DNA of 11,263 nucleotides from the NCBI GenBank assembly GCA_016782825.1, contig JADHXT010000081.1, forward strand, positions 1-11,263. The letters are read 5' to 3'. The stretch's first letter is position 1, and each line of letters begins with the position of its first letter. Under the pieces are notes generated by a model. It saw only the letters and a list, made by a program, of their open reading frames with translations. It was not told the origin of the DNA and ran no database searches. Both the position numbers and the translations under genes were made by a program. Source of the stretch: Candidatus Brocadiia bacterium (GTDB lineage: Bacteria > Planctomycetota > PUPC01 > DSUN01). Below are positions 1 through 7,334 of this stretch, piece by piece.

Positions 1-137
1 CGCTCAGCGAGGGCGAGCGCCGGCGGCTGCGGCGCGCCGAGCGCATCGCGTGGCTGTGGCCGTGGCAGTGGGTGAAGGCAGCGGGCCGGTGGCTCCGCAA
101 GGGCCGCCGGCAGCGCGACCTGCCTCCCGAGAGCTGA
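1..137 (+). CDS. C-terminal tail of an unidentified protein (5' end outside window)
   Basis: An open frame enters from the left edge (first full codon at 3) and stops at TGA 135-137, giving 44 residues. The tail is rich in Arg and Trp, with a Trp-rich patch (WLWPWQW) about residues 17-23 followed by a basic stretch ending RRQRD. A short aromatic segment followed by a basic tail is compatible with the cytoplasmic end of a membrane protein, but that is inference and no family is recognisable. The stop lies about 50 bases before the promoter of the next gene, which fits an independent upstream transcription unit. I prefer this frame because the overlapping frame that starts at 50 runs straight through that promoter. 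Confidence 0.45.
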   Translation, partial: LSEGERRRLRRAERIAWLWPWQWVKAAGRWLRKGRRQRDLPPES

Positions 138-188
138 ATGCTCCCCAAGCGTCTACGCCCCCAGGGGTTCTCGTAGGCGGGCCGGCGC

Positions 189-217
189 TTGAACCTCGAC
201 ATGGGAACTGCTACAAT
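189..217 (+). promoter_or_regulatory. Sigma70-type promoter of the metal-efflux operon
   Basis: TTGAAC at 189-194 and TACAAT at 212-217 are separated by exactly 17 bases. The -10 hexamer matches consensus at 5 of 6 positions and the -35 at 4 of 6. It stands in the non-coding gap before the first gene of the operon, and transcription would start near 224, leaving a leader of about 30 bases. The 17-bp spacer argues against a MerR-type activated promoter, which usually has 19-20 bp. I see no obvious operator repeat around it. Confidence 0.6.
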
Positions 218-255
218 AATAATGAAGTGGTAAGACGGTTCCGATTAGGGATTCG

Positions 256-684
256 ATGATGGTGGCTTCTCGGCGACTGCTGGTCCACACCATTCTCCTT
301 GCGTACGTGTTGCTCTCGCTCGGGCACGTCGAGGACCTTGTGCTCTGCATCGCGGGCGATGGGCAGGTGGTCATCAAGTTTGCTTCGGCGGCTTGCTGCG
401 AGGACACCTCGACGGATGCGTCCTCGAACGCGAGCCGTGTCCCAGAGCCGAACATGCCCGCGGGCTCTTGCGCGGCGTGCGTGGACATCCCGCTTCCTGC
501 CTCCCGAGCGGACGCCCACACAGCGCGTCGTGTGACCGAGAGGGGACCCCTCTCGCACGTCTGCATGGCCGCGTGCGCGGAGACGCGCTCCGCAATCCTC
601 CCCCTTTCCCCGCTGCCCGCATCCTGCCCTCCCGAGTCGCTGCCTTCTCTGGCGGCTCTGCACACCGTTGTGCTTCTCCTGTAG
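256..684 (+). CDS. Small exported Cys-rich protein at the head of the efflux operon (CxxC-VDIPL motif)
   Basis: This 142-residue protein starts with MM; AGGG at 247-250 suits either ATG 256 or ATG 259. A basic start (RR at 6-7) and a hydrophobic stretch at about 8-22 suggest a signal peptide or an N-terminal anchor. The mature part has HVEDLVLC at 24-31, a CC pair at 47-48, a C72-A-A-C75-VDIPL motif, and further Cys at 103, 107 and 124, so it probably works outside the cytoplasm. It is 111 bases upstream of the outer-membrane factor gene on the same strand and is first behind the promoter. From memory, short exported proteins with a CxxC-x-D-x-P-L motif occur next to czc-like operons in other bacteria, but I cannot verify that here. 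A role as a periplasmic metal-binding or metal-sensing accessory is inferred. The final 30 residues are low-complexity (Pro, Leu, Ser, Ala). Confidence 0.7.
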   Translation: MMVASRRLLVHTILLAYVLLSLGHVEDLVLCIAGDGQVVIKFASAACCEDTSTDASSNASRVPEPNMPAGSCAACVDIPLPASRADAHTARRVTERGPLSHVCMAACAETRSAILPLSPLPASCPPESLPSLAALHTVVLLL

Positions 685-784
685 ATCCCTCCAAGCGAGC
701 CTTTCTGACAGCCGCTTCGCCACGAGGCGCGCTGACGGTCCGGCTGCGTGCCGCCCATGACGGCGCGCAACTCAGTTTCGCTTC

Positions 785-798
785 GGAGAGAGCCTGTG
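785..798 (+). promoter_or_regulatory. Shine-Dalgarno site selecting the GTG start of the outer-membrane factor
   Basis: GGAGAGAG at 785-792 ends three bases before GTG 796; its GGAG core at 785-788 is seven bases from that codon. The in-frame ATG at 748 has no comparable site. It would also add 16 polar residues in front of the signal peptide. The GTG start puts the lipobox Cys at residue 22, the usual place. Confidence 0.7.
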
Positions 799-2190
799 AA
801 TCGAGAAGCCTGCCACCACGTTCATCCGCTCCTTGTGCTTGTGACCGCGCTCGCGGGGTGCATGCGGCCTGCCGCGTTGCCAGACGGACCGGCCCCCCGC
901 CCGTTGGGCGCGGAGCTGCACTCCACCGTGCCCGAGCGCCGGGCCGCCACGGATCCCAGGCGCACTCAGCCCGGGGAGCCCAGGGGCGAGGTCACCTTGC
1001 GTCAGGCGCTCACCGCCGCGCTCTTGGGCAACCCCAATCTGTCGGCGGCGTCGTGGGACATCCGTGCCGCCGAGGCGCGAGCGCTCCAGGCCGGCCTGCT
1101 GCCGAACCCCGAGCTCGAGGCCGAGGCCGAAGAGATGGCGGGGGGAGGCGAGCGCAGCGGCGTGGATGCTGCCGAGGTGAGTCTCGTGCTCAGCCAGCCC
1201 ATCGAGTTGGGCGGCAAGCGCGCCAAGCGGGTCCGCACGGCTCGCCTCGAAGGCCAACTCGTCGGCTGGGACTACAAGGCCGAGCGCCGCGGCGTGCTCG
1301 CCGCCACGGCGAAGGCGTTCGTGGGCCTGCTGGCGGCTCAGGAGCGGGTGCGGCTGACCGGAGAACTGGTGCGCCTGTCCGAGCACACCTACCAGAACGT
1401 GACCGAGAAGGTGCGCGCGGGCAAGGTGTCGAAAGTGGAGGGCGACAAGGCGCAAGTGGAACTCGCCATGAGCCGCATCGAGCTGGTTCGGGCGCAACAC
1501 GAGCTGACCTCTCGCCGCGCGGAACTGGCCGCCACGTGGGGCAGTCGCTCGGCGACGTTCGACCGGGTGATGGGCCAGCTTGACGGGGCGGTTCACGTGC
1601 CCCCCTTTGAGCAACTGATTCCGCTGCTGACCTCCCATCCCCGCGCAGCCCGATGGCCGGCCGAGGTGGAACATCGCGAGGCGAAGCTCGCCCAGGAGAG
1701 GGCCGCACGCGTGCAGGACATCACGCTGAGCGCCGGCGTGCAGCACTTCAACGAAGACGATGGGCACGCGTTCATCGTCGGCATCGGCGTTCCCCTCCCC
1801 CTGTTCGACAGGAACCAGGGAGGCATCCGCGAAGCCGAGACCGAGCTGGCCAAGGCTCACGACGAGCGCCGCGCCGCACAAGTGGAGCTCCGCTCGGAAT
1901 TGGTCGAGGCCTACGAGCGTCTCACCACGGCTCACGCCGAAGCCACGGCTCTGAAGCAAGAGGTGCTCCCGGCCGCCCAGGCGGCGTTCGATGCGGCGGG
2001 CGAAGGCTATCGCCAGGGCAAGTTTGGCTACCTGGATGTCCTCGACGCACAACGAACGCTCTTCGAGGCGCGCCAGAAGCTCATCGACGCTTTGGCCGCT
2101 TACCACGAGGCGTCCGCCGATGTGGAGGGCCTCATCGGCCAGAGCCTGGAATCCGCGACCTCGCCAGTCAAACAGGAGACCAACCAATGA
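796..2190 (+). CDS. czcC: CzcC-like outer-membrane efflux lipoprotein (OEP/TolC family)
   Basis: This is the outer-membrane channel of a tripartite RND metal-efflux complex, 464 residues from GTG 796. The N-terminus is a lipoprotein signal with a clear lipobox, L19-A20-G21-C22. Lipid anchoring is common among outer-membrane factors. The first OEP repeat begins near residue 66 (VTLRQALTAALLGNP), including the usual LLPNPELEAE segment. The second begins near 271 and contains GIGVPLPLFDRNQGG at about 329-343, a hallmark of the CzcC group. Long Ala/Glu-rich helices follow, with the typical YRQGKFGYLDVLDAQRTL segment. Length and architecture match complete CzcC proteins. The stop overlaps the adaptor start (ATGA at 2187-2190), so the two are translationally coupled. 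An upstream in-frame ATG at 748 is possible but less likely. Family assignment is secure; the metal exported is not determined by this subunit. Confidence 0.93.
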   Translation: MNREACHHVHPLLVLVTALAGCMRPAALPDGPAPRPLGAELHSTVPERRAATDPRRTQPGEPRGEVTLRQALTAALLGNPNLSAASWDIRAAEARALQAGLLPNPELEAEAEEMAGGGERSGVDAAEVSLVLSQPIELGGKRAKRVRTARLEGQLVGWDYKAERRGVLAATAKAFVGLLAAQERVRLTGELVRLSEHTYQNVTEKVRAGKVSKVEGDKAQVELAMSRIELVRAQHELTSRRAELAATWGSRSATFDRVMGQLDGAVHVPPFEQLIPLLTSHPRAARWPAEVEHREAKLAQERAARVQDITLSAGVQHFNEDDGHAFIVGIGVPLPLFDRNQGGIREAETELAKAHDERRAAQVELRSELVEAYERLTTAHAEATALKQEVLPAAQAAFDAAGEGYRQGKFGYLDVLDAQRTLFEARQKLIDALAAYHEASADVEGLIGQSLESATSPVKQETNQ

Positions 2191-4049
2191 GAAGACTATG
2201 GAACGCCCTCAACCATGCGGGCATGGCCCTCTTTGTGTTCCTCGTCATCGTGGGCGTGTTCCTGTGGTCCACAGGCAGCCTGCGCCTGGACCCGTCCGCT
2301 GCGACGGACCCATCCGCGCACTTCGAAGGCGATGGCCACGGCCACGAAGCAGCCGGCCACGAAGCACCCGGCACCGAAGCAGACGACCACGGTGAAGAGC
2401 ACGAAGGCGCCGAAGCCACGGGCCATGAGGGACACGATCACCCGAAGGACTGGTGCGACGAGCATAGTGTGCCGGAATCGGCCTGCACGAAGTGCGATGC
2501 GTCCCTGGTGCCGCAGTTCCAGGCCAAGGGCGACTGGTGTGCCGAGCACACCCTGCCCGAGTCGCAGTGCGAGCAGTGCAATCCCGGCTGCCGCGCCAAG
2601 CTGGCCGCCTCCCGTGGCGTGCCGCAGGACAACTTGGCAGCCCTGGAGAAACGGCTGTGCGAGCACAAGAAGCCCATCCTGACCTGTGACGACTGCCGCT
2701 ACCAGGTGGGTGCCGTGAAGGTGGAACCCGATGTGGCCAAGCGCCTGCTCAAGACGGGAACCGTCGAACAACAGCACCCCGTCAAGATGCTCCGGCTCAC
2801 CGGCGAGGTGCAACTCGACAAGACTCGCGTGGTGGAGGTGACGCCGACGGCGTCGGGGCGCATCATCGACGTCAAGGTGTTCCTCGGCCAGTCCGTGAAG
2901 ACCAACGACACGCTGACCACCGTGCACTCCGGCGACTTTGGGGAGGCCAAGGCGGCCTATCTGACGGCCTACACGGAGTGTGAAATCACCCGCAGAGAGC
3001 AGGAGCGGCACGCGGCCGTCACCGATGCCCTGGACAAGCTGCTCAAGCACATGGCAAAGGTCAAAGACCACGACAAGGACAAGGACGTCCTGAATCCCGA
3101 CCTGCCGAAGGAACTGGTCGGAGAGTGGAAGTCGAAGCTCCTCGGTGCGGCAGCCAAGCTGCGACTGGCCGAAGTGAACCACAGCAGGGAGAAGGGGCTC
3201 TGGGAGAAGGGCGTGTCCAGCAAGGCCGAGTACGATACCGCTCGCCAGGAGTGGGAATCGACCCAGGCCGAGTACATGGCCTTGGTGGAGGCAGTGCAAC
3301 TGAACCTGAGCCTGGAGAAGCTGCGGGCGGACAATGCCGTGCGCAAGGCCGAGGCCGCGCTCCATGCGGCCGAGCAGTACCTCCGCATCTACGGTTTGAC
3401 TCAGGACGACCTGAAAAACCTTCATGACCGCAAAGGTAACGGCGACTTCGCGCACCTGGTGGTCAAGGCCCCCCGGGCGGGAACGGTCATCGCTCAGAAT
3501 GCCTCGCAGGGAAGATTCGTCGAAACGGCGGACAGCCTCTACACCATCGCCGACCTGAGCCATCTGTGGGTGTGGTGCGACGCCTACGAACGCGACCTGG
3601 CGGCCCTCCACGCGCTCCTGGCCGAGAAGAAGTCCGTGGCCGCCAAGGTCACGGTCGCCGCCTTCCCCGGCACCACCTTCCCCGGGACCATCGACCTCGT
3701 AGGCAGTACGCTGGACGAGCACACCCGCACCGTGAAGGTCCGCGTGCAGGTCCAAAACCCCAAGGGCATGTTGAAGCCGGGCATGTTCGCCACGGTCGAA
3801 GTGGCGATCGCGTCGCGGAAGAAAGTCGCCCTGGTCCCACGCGAGGCCGTGCTGAGCGATGAGGACAAGCGGTTCGTTTTCGAGAAATGGAAGGACGACC
3901 TGTGGGTGCGGCGCGACGTGGTAGTGGGCGACGGCAGCGAACAGAACGTGGAGATTCTGGCCGGCCTGCGCGCCGGGGTGACCATCGCCACGGGCGGCGG
4001 GTTCATGCTGAAAAGCGACGTGCTGCGCAACAAGATGGGCGCCGGGTGA
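2187..4049 (+). CDS. czcB: CzcB-like periplasmic adaptor (membrane fusion protein) with His-rich and Cys-His repeat N-terminus
   Basis: This 620-residue protein is the periplasmic adaptor linking the RND pump to the outer-membrane channel. AGGAG at 2174-2178 precedes ATG 2187, which overlaps the previous stop. A membrane anchor lies at about residues 12-28. Next come a His/Glu-rich stretch (nine His between 45 and 85) and three repeats of the form C-x-EH-x2-P-x3-C-x2-C, with Cys at 90/100/103, 118/128/131 and 158/167/170. The adaptor core follows: a first barrel-sandwich half near 218-248, a long coiled hairpin at about 250-410 with a charged DHDKDKD segment, a second half at about 424-460 (VVKAPRAGTVIA), and a beta-barrel with TVKVRVQVQNP at 515 and LKPGMFATVEV. 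The core is standard for CzcB/CusB-type adaptors. The roughly 170-residue N-terminal extension is not, and probably binds metal in the periplasm. An open frame extends upstream to 1653, but only inside czcC. Confidence 0.93.
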   Translation: MRRLWNALNHAGMALFVFLVIVGVFLWSTGSLRLDPSAATDPSAHFEGDGHGHEAAGHEAPGTEADDHGEEHEGAEATGHEGHDHPKDWCDEHSVPESACTKCDASLVPQFQAKGDWCAEHTLPESQCEQCNPGCRAKLAASRGVPQDNLAALEKRLCEHKKPILTCDDCRYQVGAVKVEPDVAKRLLKTGTVEQQHPVKMLRLTGEVQLDKTRVVEVTPTASGRIIDVKVFLGQSVKTNDTLTTVHSGDFGEAKAAYLTAYTECEITRREQERHAAVTDALDKLLKHMAKVKDHDKDKDVLNPDLPKELVGEWKSKLLGAAAKLRLAEVNHSREKGLWEKGVSSKAEYDTARQEWESTQAEYMALVEAVQLNLSLEKLRADNAVRKAEAALHAAEQYLRIYGLTQDDLKNLHDRKGNGDFAHLVVKAPRAGTVIAQNASQGRFVETADSLYTIADLSHLWVWCDAYERDLAALHALLAEKKSVAAKVTVAAFPGTTFPGTIDLVGSTLDEHTRTVKVRVQVQNPKGMLKPGMFATVEVAIASRKKVALVPREAVLSDEDKRFVFEKWKDDLWVRRDVVVGDGSEQNVEILAGLRAGVTIATGGGFMLKSDVLRNKMGAG

Positions 4050-4063
4050 GCAGACTAGCTCGC

Positions 4064-4081
4064 CAGGGGCGGTCGCCCCTG
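4064..4081 (+). other. GC hairpin between adaptor and pump genes
   Basis: CAGGGGC at 4064-4070 pairs with GCCCCTG at 4075-4081 around a four-base loop (GGTC), giving a perfect 7-bp stem. It lies in the 93-base gap between the adaptor stop and the pump start. No T-run follows directly (the first TTTT is about 18 bases later), so it does not look like an intrinsic terminator. It could stabilise or punctuate the mRNA to adjust expression of the pump relative to the upstream genes. Confidence 0.4.
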
Positions 4082-4142
4082 AACCCTACGCTGACTGCTT
4101 TTCCCTCGCTCGGTTCGCACAGTGCATGGAGAGTCTCGACGC

Positions 4143-7100
4143 ATGCTTGATCAAACCGTACGTTTCGTGCTCAGGCAACGGCTCCTGGTGCTGCTTGGCG
4201 GCGTGCTTCTGCTCGGCGCCGGCGTGACGGCCTGGAATGCGCTGCCCATCGACGCCTTTCCCGACGTAACCAACGTGCAGGTGATGGTGCTCACCAACGC
4301 GCCGGGCCTCGCCCCGGGCGAGGTCGAGCGCCAGATCAGCTTCCCCATCGAGGTGGAAATGGGGGGCCTGCCCGACGTGAAGCTCGTGCGGTCGCTCTCG
4401 AAGAGCGGCCTGTCCCAGGTCGTCATCATCTTCGAAGACCACGTGGACACCTACTTCGCCCGCGAGCTGGTGTTCCAGCGCCTGGCCGCGGCAAAGGAGT
4501 CGCTGCCGGAAGGCGTCGAGCCCGAGCTCGGCCCCATCTCCACCGGCCTCGGGGAGATCTATCAGTACGTGCTCGAGGCCGGCCACTACTGCCCGACCCA
4601 TCCGCGCGAATGGGCGCGCGACGCGGGCCAATGCACCCAGTGTGGCACCACGCTTCAGAAGGCGACTCACGGCCTGATGGAACTCCGTACGCTCCAGGAC
4701 TGGCTCATCAGCCCCCAGCTCCGCACGCTGCCGGGCATCAACGAGGTGAACAGCTTCGGCGGCTTTGTCAAGCAGTACCACGTCATCCCGGACCCCCAGT
4801 TGCTGCTGAAGTACCACGTGTCGCTCCGCGACATCATCGAGGCGGTGGAGGCCAACAACGCGAACGCCGGCGGCAGCTACATCGTCAAGGACTGGGAGCA
4901 GATGAACATCGTCTCGAAGGGCCTTGTGGCCGGCATCGAGGACATCCAGCGCATCGTGCTCCACGCCGAGGACGGCACGCCCGTCTACCTGCGCGACGTG
5001 GCCGACGTACGCCTCGGGCACCAGACGCGCAACGGCGCGGTCACCAAGGACGGCCAGGGGGAAGTCGTCATCGGGATGACGATCATGCTCCGGGGCTCGA
5101 ACTCCAAGCATGTGGTCGACGGGGTCCTCTCCGCCATCCCCGAGGTGCAGAAATCCCTCCCGCCCGGCGTGCAGATCATGCCGTTCTACGACCGCACGGA
5201 TCTCATCCAGGCCTGCATCCGCACGGTGTCCACCGCGCTTGCCCAGGGCGGGCTGCTTGTCATCGGTGTGCTCTTCCTTATGTTGTGGGACCTGCGCGCG
5301 GCCCTCACCGTGGCGCTTGCCCTTCCGCTCACGGCGGCCGTGGCCTTCCTGCTGATGGGCTGGCAGGGCGTGACGGCCAACCTGATGAGCTTGGGCGGGC
5401 TGGTCATCGCCATCGGCATGGTGGTGGATGGCTCCATCGTCGTGATCGAGAACATGTCGCGGCACATGAACGAGCGGGGCGACAGCGATCTGTCCCGCAC
5501 CGAGATTGCCTTTCAGGCCGTGCGAGAGGTGTCGCGGCCGGTGGTCTTTGCCATTCTCATCATCATTATCGTTTTCGTGCCGCTGTTCACCCTGGAGTCG
5601 ATGGAAGGCAAGATGTTCAAGCCGCTGGCGCTGACCATCTGCTTCGCCCTGGTGGGCTCGTTGCTGGCCTCGCTCACGGTGGTGCCCGCGATCGGGAGCC
5701 TGGTGGTCAAACGCCGCCGTGGGCCCGCTCGCGACAACCTGCTCATCCGCATCATCCAGGGCATCTACACGCCGGTCCTTTCGCTGGCCATGCGTGGCCG
5801 CTGGATCACGGTGGCCATCGCGGCGGGGCTCATGACGGGCGCCTTCTCGCTGCTGCCGCGCATCGGCACCGAGTTTCTCCCCGCCCTCGACGAGGGGGCC
5901 ATCGCGATCAACGTGGTGCGCCTGCCCACGGCCAGCATCGACGGCTCGGCCAAGCAGTGCACCGAGATCGAGCGGCGGGTTCTGGCCAAGTTTTCCGAGG
6001 TGACCAGCGTGGTGTCCAAGACCGGCCGCGCGGAGATCGCCGAAGACCCCATGGGACCCGAGCAGAGCGACATCTTCATCATGCTCAAGCCCAAGGAGCA
6101 ATGGGAAACCGGCCGCACGAAGGCCCAGCTCGTCCAGGCCATCAGCGACGAGCTCGAGAAGGTCCCCGGCATCAGCCCCGCCTTCTCGCAGCCCATCTCC
6201 CTGCGGGTGAACGAGCTCATCAGCGGCATCAAGAGCGACGTGGCCATCAAGGTGTTTGGCGAGGACATGGCGGTGCTTCAGGGCACGGCCGAGCGGATCG
6301 CCCCCATCCTCTCCGGCGTGTCGGGAGCGCGCGACATCAAGATCGAGCAGGTGTCCGGTTTCGCCGAGATGGCCGTGCAGATGAACCGCGAGACCATGGC
6401 ACGGCACAAGGTGAACGTGGCGGACATCAACCTGCTCATCGAAGCGGCCGTCGGCGGCAAGGTGGCCACCACCGTGTTCGAGGGCCAGAAGCGCTTCGCC
6501 GTGCTCGTGCGCTACCCCCTCGAGCGGCGCAACAGCAAGGAGGCCATCGAGCGGCTACTCGTGCCGTCGCCGCTCGGCTACAACGTGCCCCTCGGCCAGC
6601 TCGTCACCATCGCTGAAGCACCCGTGCCGGCACAGATCAGCCGCGAAAACTCCACTCGCCGCCTCATCGTGGAGTGCAACGTGCGCGGCCGGGATATCGG
6701 CGGCTTCGTGGCGGAAGCGAAGGCCAGGCTGGCCGAGATCGAACGCGACCTGGCGCGCGACCATCCCGGCTACCGCCTGGTGTGGGGCGGGCAGTTCGAG
6801 AATCAGCAGCGGGCCATGGCCAGGCTCCGGCTCGTGGTGCCCGTAGCGCTGCTCCTCATCTTCGTGCTGCTCTTCAGCTCGCTGGGCTCCCTCAAGAGCG
6901 CCCTCCTGGTGCTCGTGAATCTGCCCTTCGCCCTGGTCGGCGGCATCGTGGCCATCTACCTGCTGGACATCAACCTGAGCGTGGCGGCGAGCATCGGGTT
7001 CATCGCCCTGCTCGGCGTGGCGGTGGAGAACGGCCTGGTGCTGGTGAGCTTCTTCGACCAACTGCGGGCGGAGGGCCGGCCCATCCGCGAGGTCATTGTG

Positions 7101-7334
7101 AGCGCCTGCCGCCTTCGCGTGCGGCCCCTCACCATGACCACCCTCACCACGCTGCTCGGCCTGCTGCCCATGCTCTACGCCACGGGCTCCGGCTCCGAGA
7201 TCCAGAAGCCCCTGGTGGCCGTCGTCTTCGGCGGGCTGGTGAGTTCGCTCGCCCTCACCCTCATCATCCTGCCCGTGCTCTACGGCCTCCTCAACGGCCT
7301 CCGCCCGGCACAAGAAACCGTCGCTGAGGCCTGA
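4143..7334 (+). CDS. czcA: CzcA-like heavy-metal efflux RND pump with an inserted CPxH...CxxC module
   Basis: This is the inner-membrane proton/metal antiporter of the complex, 1063 residues, the usual length. I chose ATG 4143 (MLDQTVRF) because GGAGAG at 4128-4133 suits it and related pumps start this way; GTG 4122 is an in-frame alternative. Family signatures include FPDVTNVQV near residue 40, the ELRTLQDW...LPGINEVNSFGG segment, and NLMSLGGL followed by VVDGSIVVIEN in TM4. D429 and E436 match the conserved TM4 acidic pair, while the first Asp of CzcA (D402) is A423, as in CusA. The pattern GVAVEN puts E962 in TM10. C150, H153, C164 and C167 form an insertion in the first porter loop resembling heavy-metal-binding zinc-ribbon modules. 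The Met positions used by CusA for Cu(I)/Ag(I) appear to be N, E and V here, and NELISGIKSDVAIKVFGED is CzcA-like. A divalent metal is therefore my best guess. Confidence 0.95.
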   Translation: MLDQTVRFVLRQRLLVLLGGVLLLGAGVTAWNALPIDAFPDVTNVQVMVLTNAPGLAPGEVERQISFPIEVEMGGLPDVKLVRSLSKSGLSQVVIIFEDHVDTYFARELVFQRLAAAKESLPEGVEPELGPISTGLGEIYQYVLEAGHYCPTHPREWARDAGQCTQCGTTLQKATHGLMELRTLQDWLISPQLRTLPGINEVNSFGGFVKQYHVIPDPQLLLKYHVSLRDIIEAVEANNANAGGSYIVKDWEQMNIVSKGLVAGIEDIQRIVLHAEDGTPVYLRDVADVRLGHQTRNGAVTKDGQGEVVIGMTIMLRGSNSKHVVDGVLSAIPEVQKSLPPGVQIMPFYDRTDLIQACIRTVSTALAQGGLLVIGVLFLMLWDLRAALTVALALPLTAAVAFLLMGWQGVTANLMSLGGLVIAIGMVVDGSIVVIENMSRHMNERGDSDLSRTEIAFQAVREVSRPVVFAILIIIIVFVPLFTLESMEGKMFKPLALTICFALVGSLLASLTVVPAIGSLVVKRRRGPARDNLLIRIIQGIYTPVLSLAMRGRWITVAIAAGLMTGAFSLLPRIGTEFLPALDEGAIAINVVRLPTASIDGSAKQCTEIERRVLAKFSEVTSVVSKTGRAEIAEDPMGPEQSDIFIMLKPKEQWETGRTKAQLVQAISDELEKVPGISPAFSQPISLRVNELISGIKSDVAIKVFGEDMAVLQGTAERIAPILSGVSGARDIKIEQVSGFAEMAVQMNRETMARHKVNVADINLLIEAAVGGKVATTVFEGQKRFAVLVRYPLERRNSKEAIERLLVPSPLGYNVPLGQLVTIAEAPVPAQISRENSTRRLIVECNVRGRDIGGFVAEAKARLAEIERDLARDHPGYRLVWGGQFENQQRAMARLRLVVPVALLLIFVLLFSSLGSLKSALLVLVNLPFALVGGIVAIYLLDINLSVAASIGFIALLGVAVENGLVLVSFFDQLRAEGRPIREVIVSACRLRVRPLTMTTLTTLLGLLPMLYATGSGSEIQKPLVAVVFGGLVSSLALTLIILPVLYGLLNGLRPAQETVAEA
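4584..4658 (+). other. Cys/His metal-binding-like insertion within the RND porter domain
   Basis: This stretch encodes residues 148-172 of the pump: H-Y-C-P-T-H-P, then ten residues between H153 and C164, then C-T-Q-C-G. The C-x2-H-x10-C-x2-C arrangement with Tyr before the first Cys and Gly after the last resembles the small heavy-metal-binding domain often found at the start of copper ATPases and CusB-type adaptors (YxCPMHP...CPxCGM). It sits between YQYVLEA and MELRTLQDW, which are nearly adjacent in most CzcA proteins, so it would face the periplasm. Metal binding is inferred. Confidence 0.6.

Noticed and set aside
50..259. Open frame on + starting MAVAVAVGEG
   Set aside because: It runs through the promoter at 189-217 and into the next gene start, has no ribosome-binding site, and overlaps the better-supported gene tail ending at 137.
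748..795. ATG at 748 as the start of the outer-membrane factor
   Set aside because: It has no good ribosome-binding site and would place 16 polar residues before the lipoprotein signal. GTG 796 has GGAGAGAG at suitable spacing and puts the lipobox Cys at residue 22.
393..1583. Long + strand frame of 396 codons overlapping the small Cys-rich gene and the outer-membrane factor
   Set aside because: Its product is Arg/Gly/Pro/Ala-rich low-complexity sequence, and it lies in a shifted frame under two genes with clear signatures, so it is a GC-rich shadow frame.
4086..6407. 773-codon frame on the - strand opposite the RND pump
   Set aside because: The product is His/Asp/Arg/Leu-rich, as expected for the complement of GC-rich coding DNA. 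The + strand frame matches the RND family along its full length. The same reasoning removes the long - frames at 772-2187, 2196-3755, 6555-7634 and 7693-9792.
4610..6616. 668-codon + strand frame inside the RND pump gene
   Set aside because: It is out of frame with the pump and gives an Arg/His/Gly-rich, featureless product, so it is a shadow.
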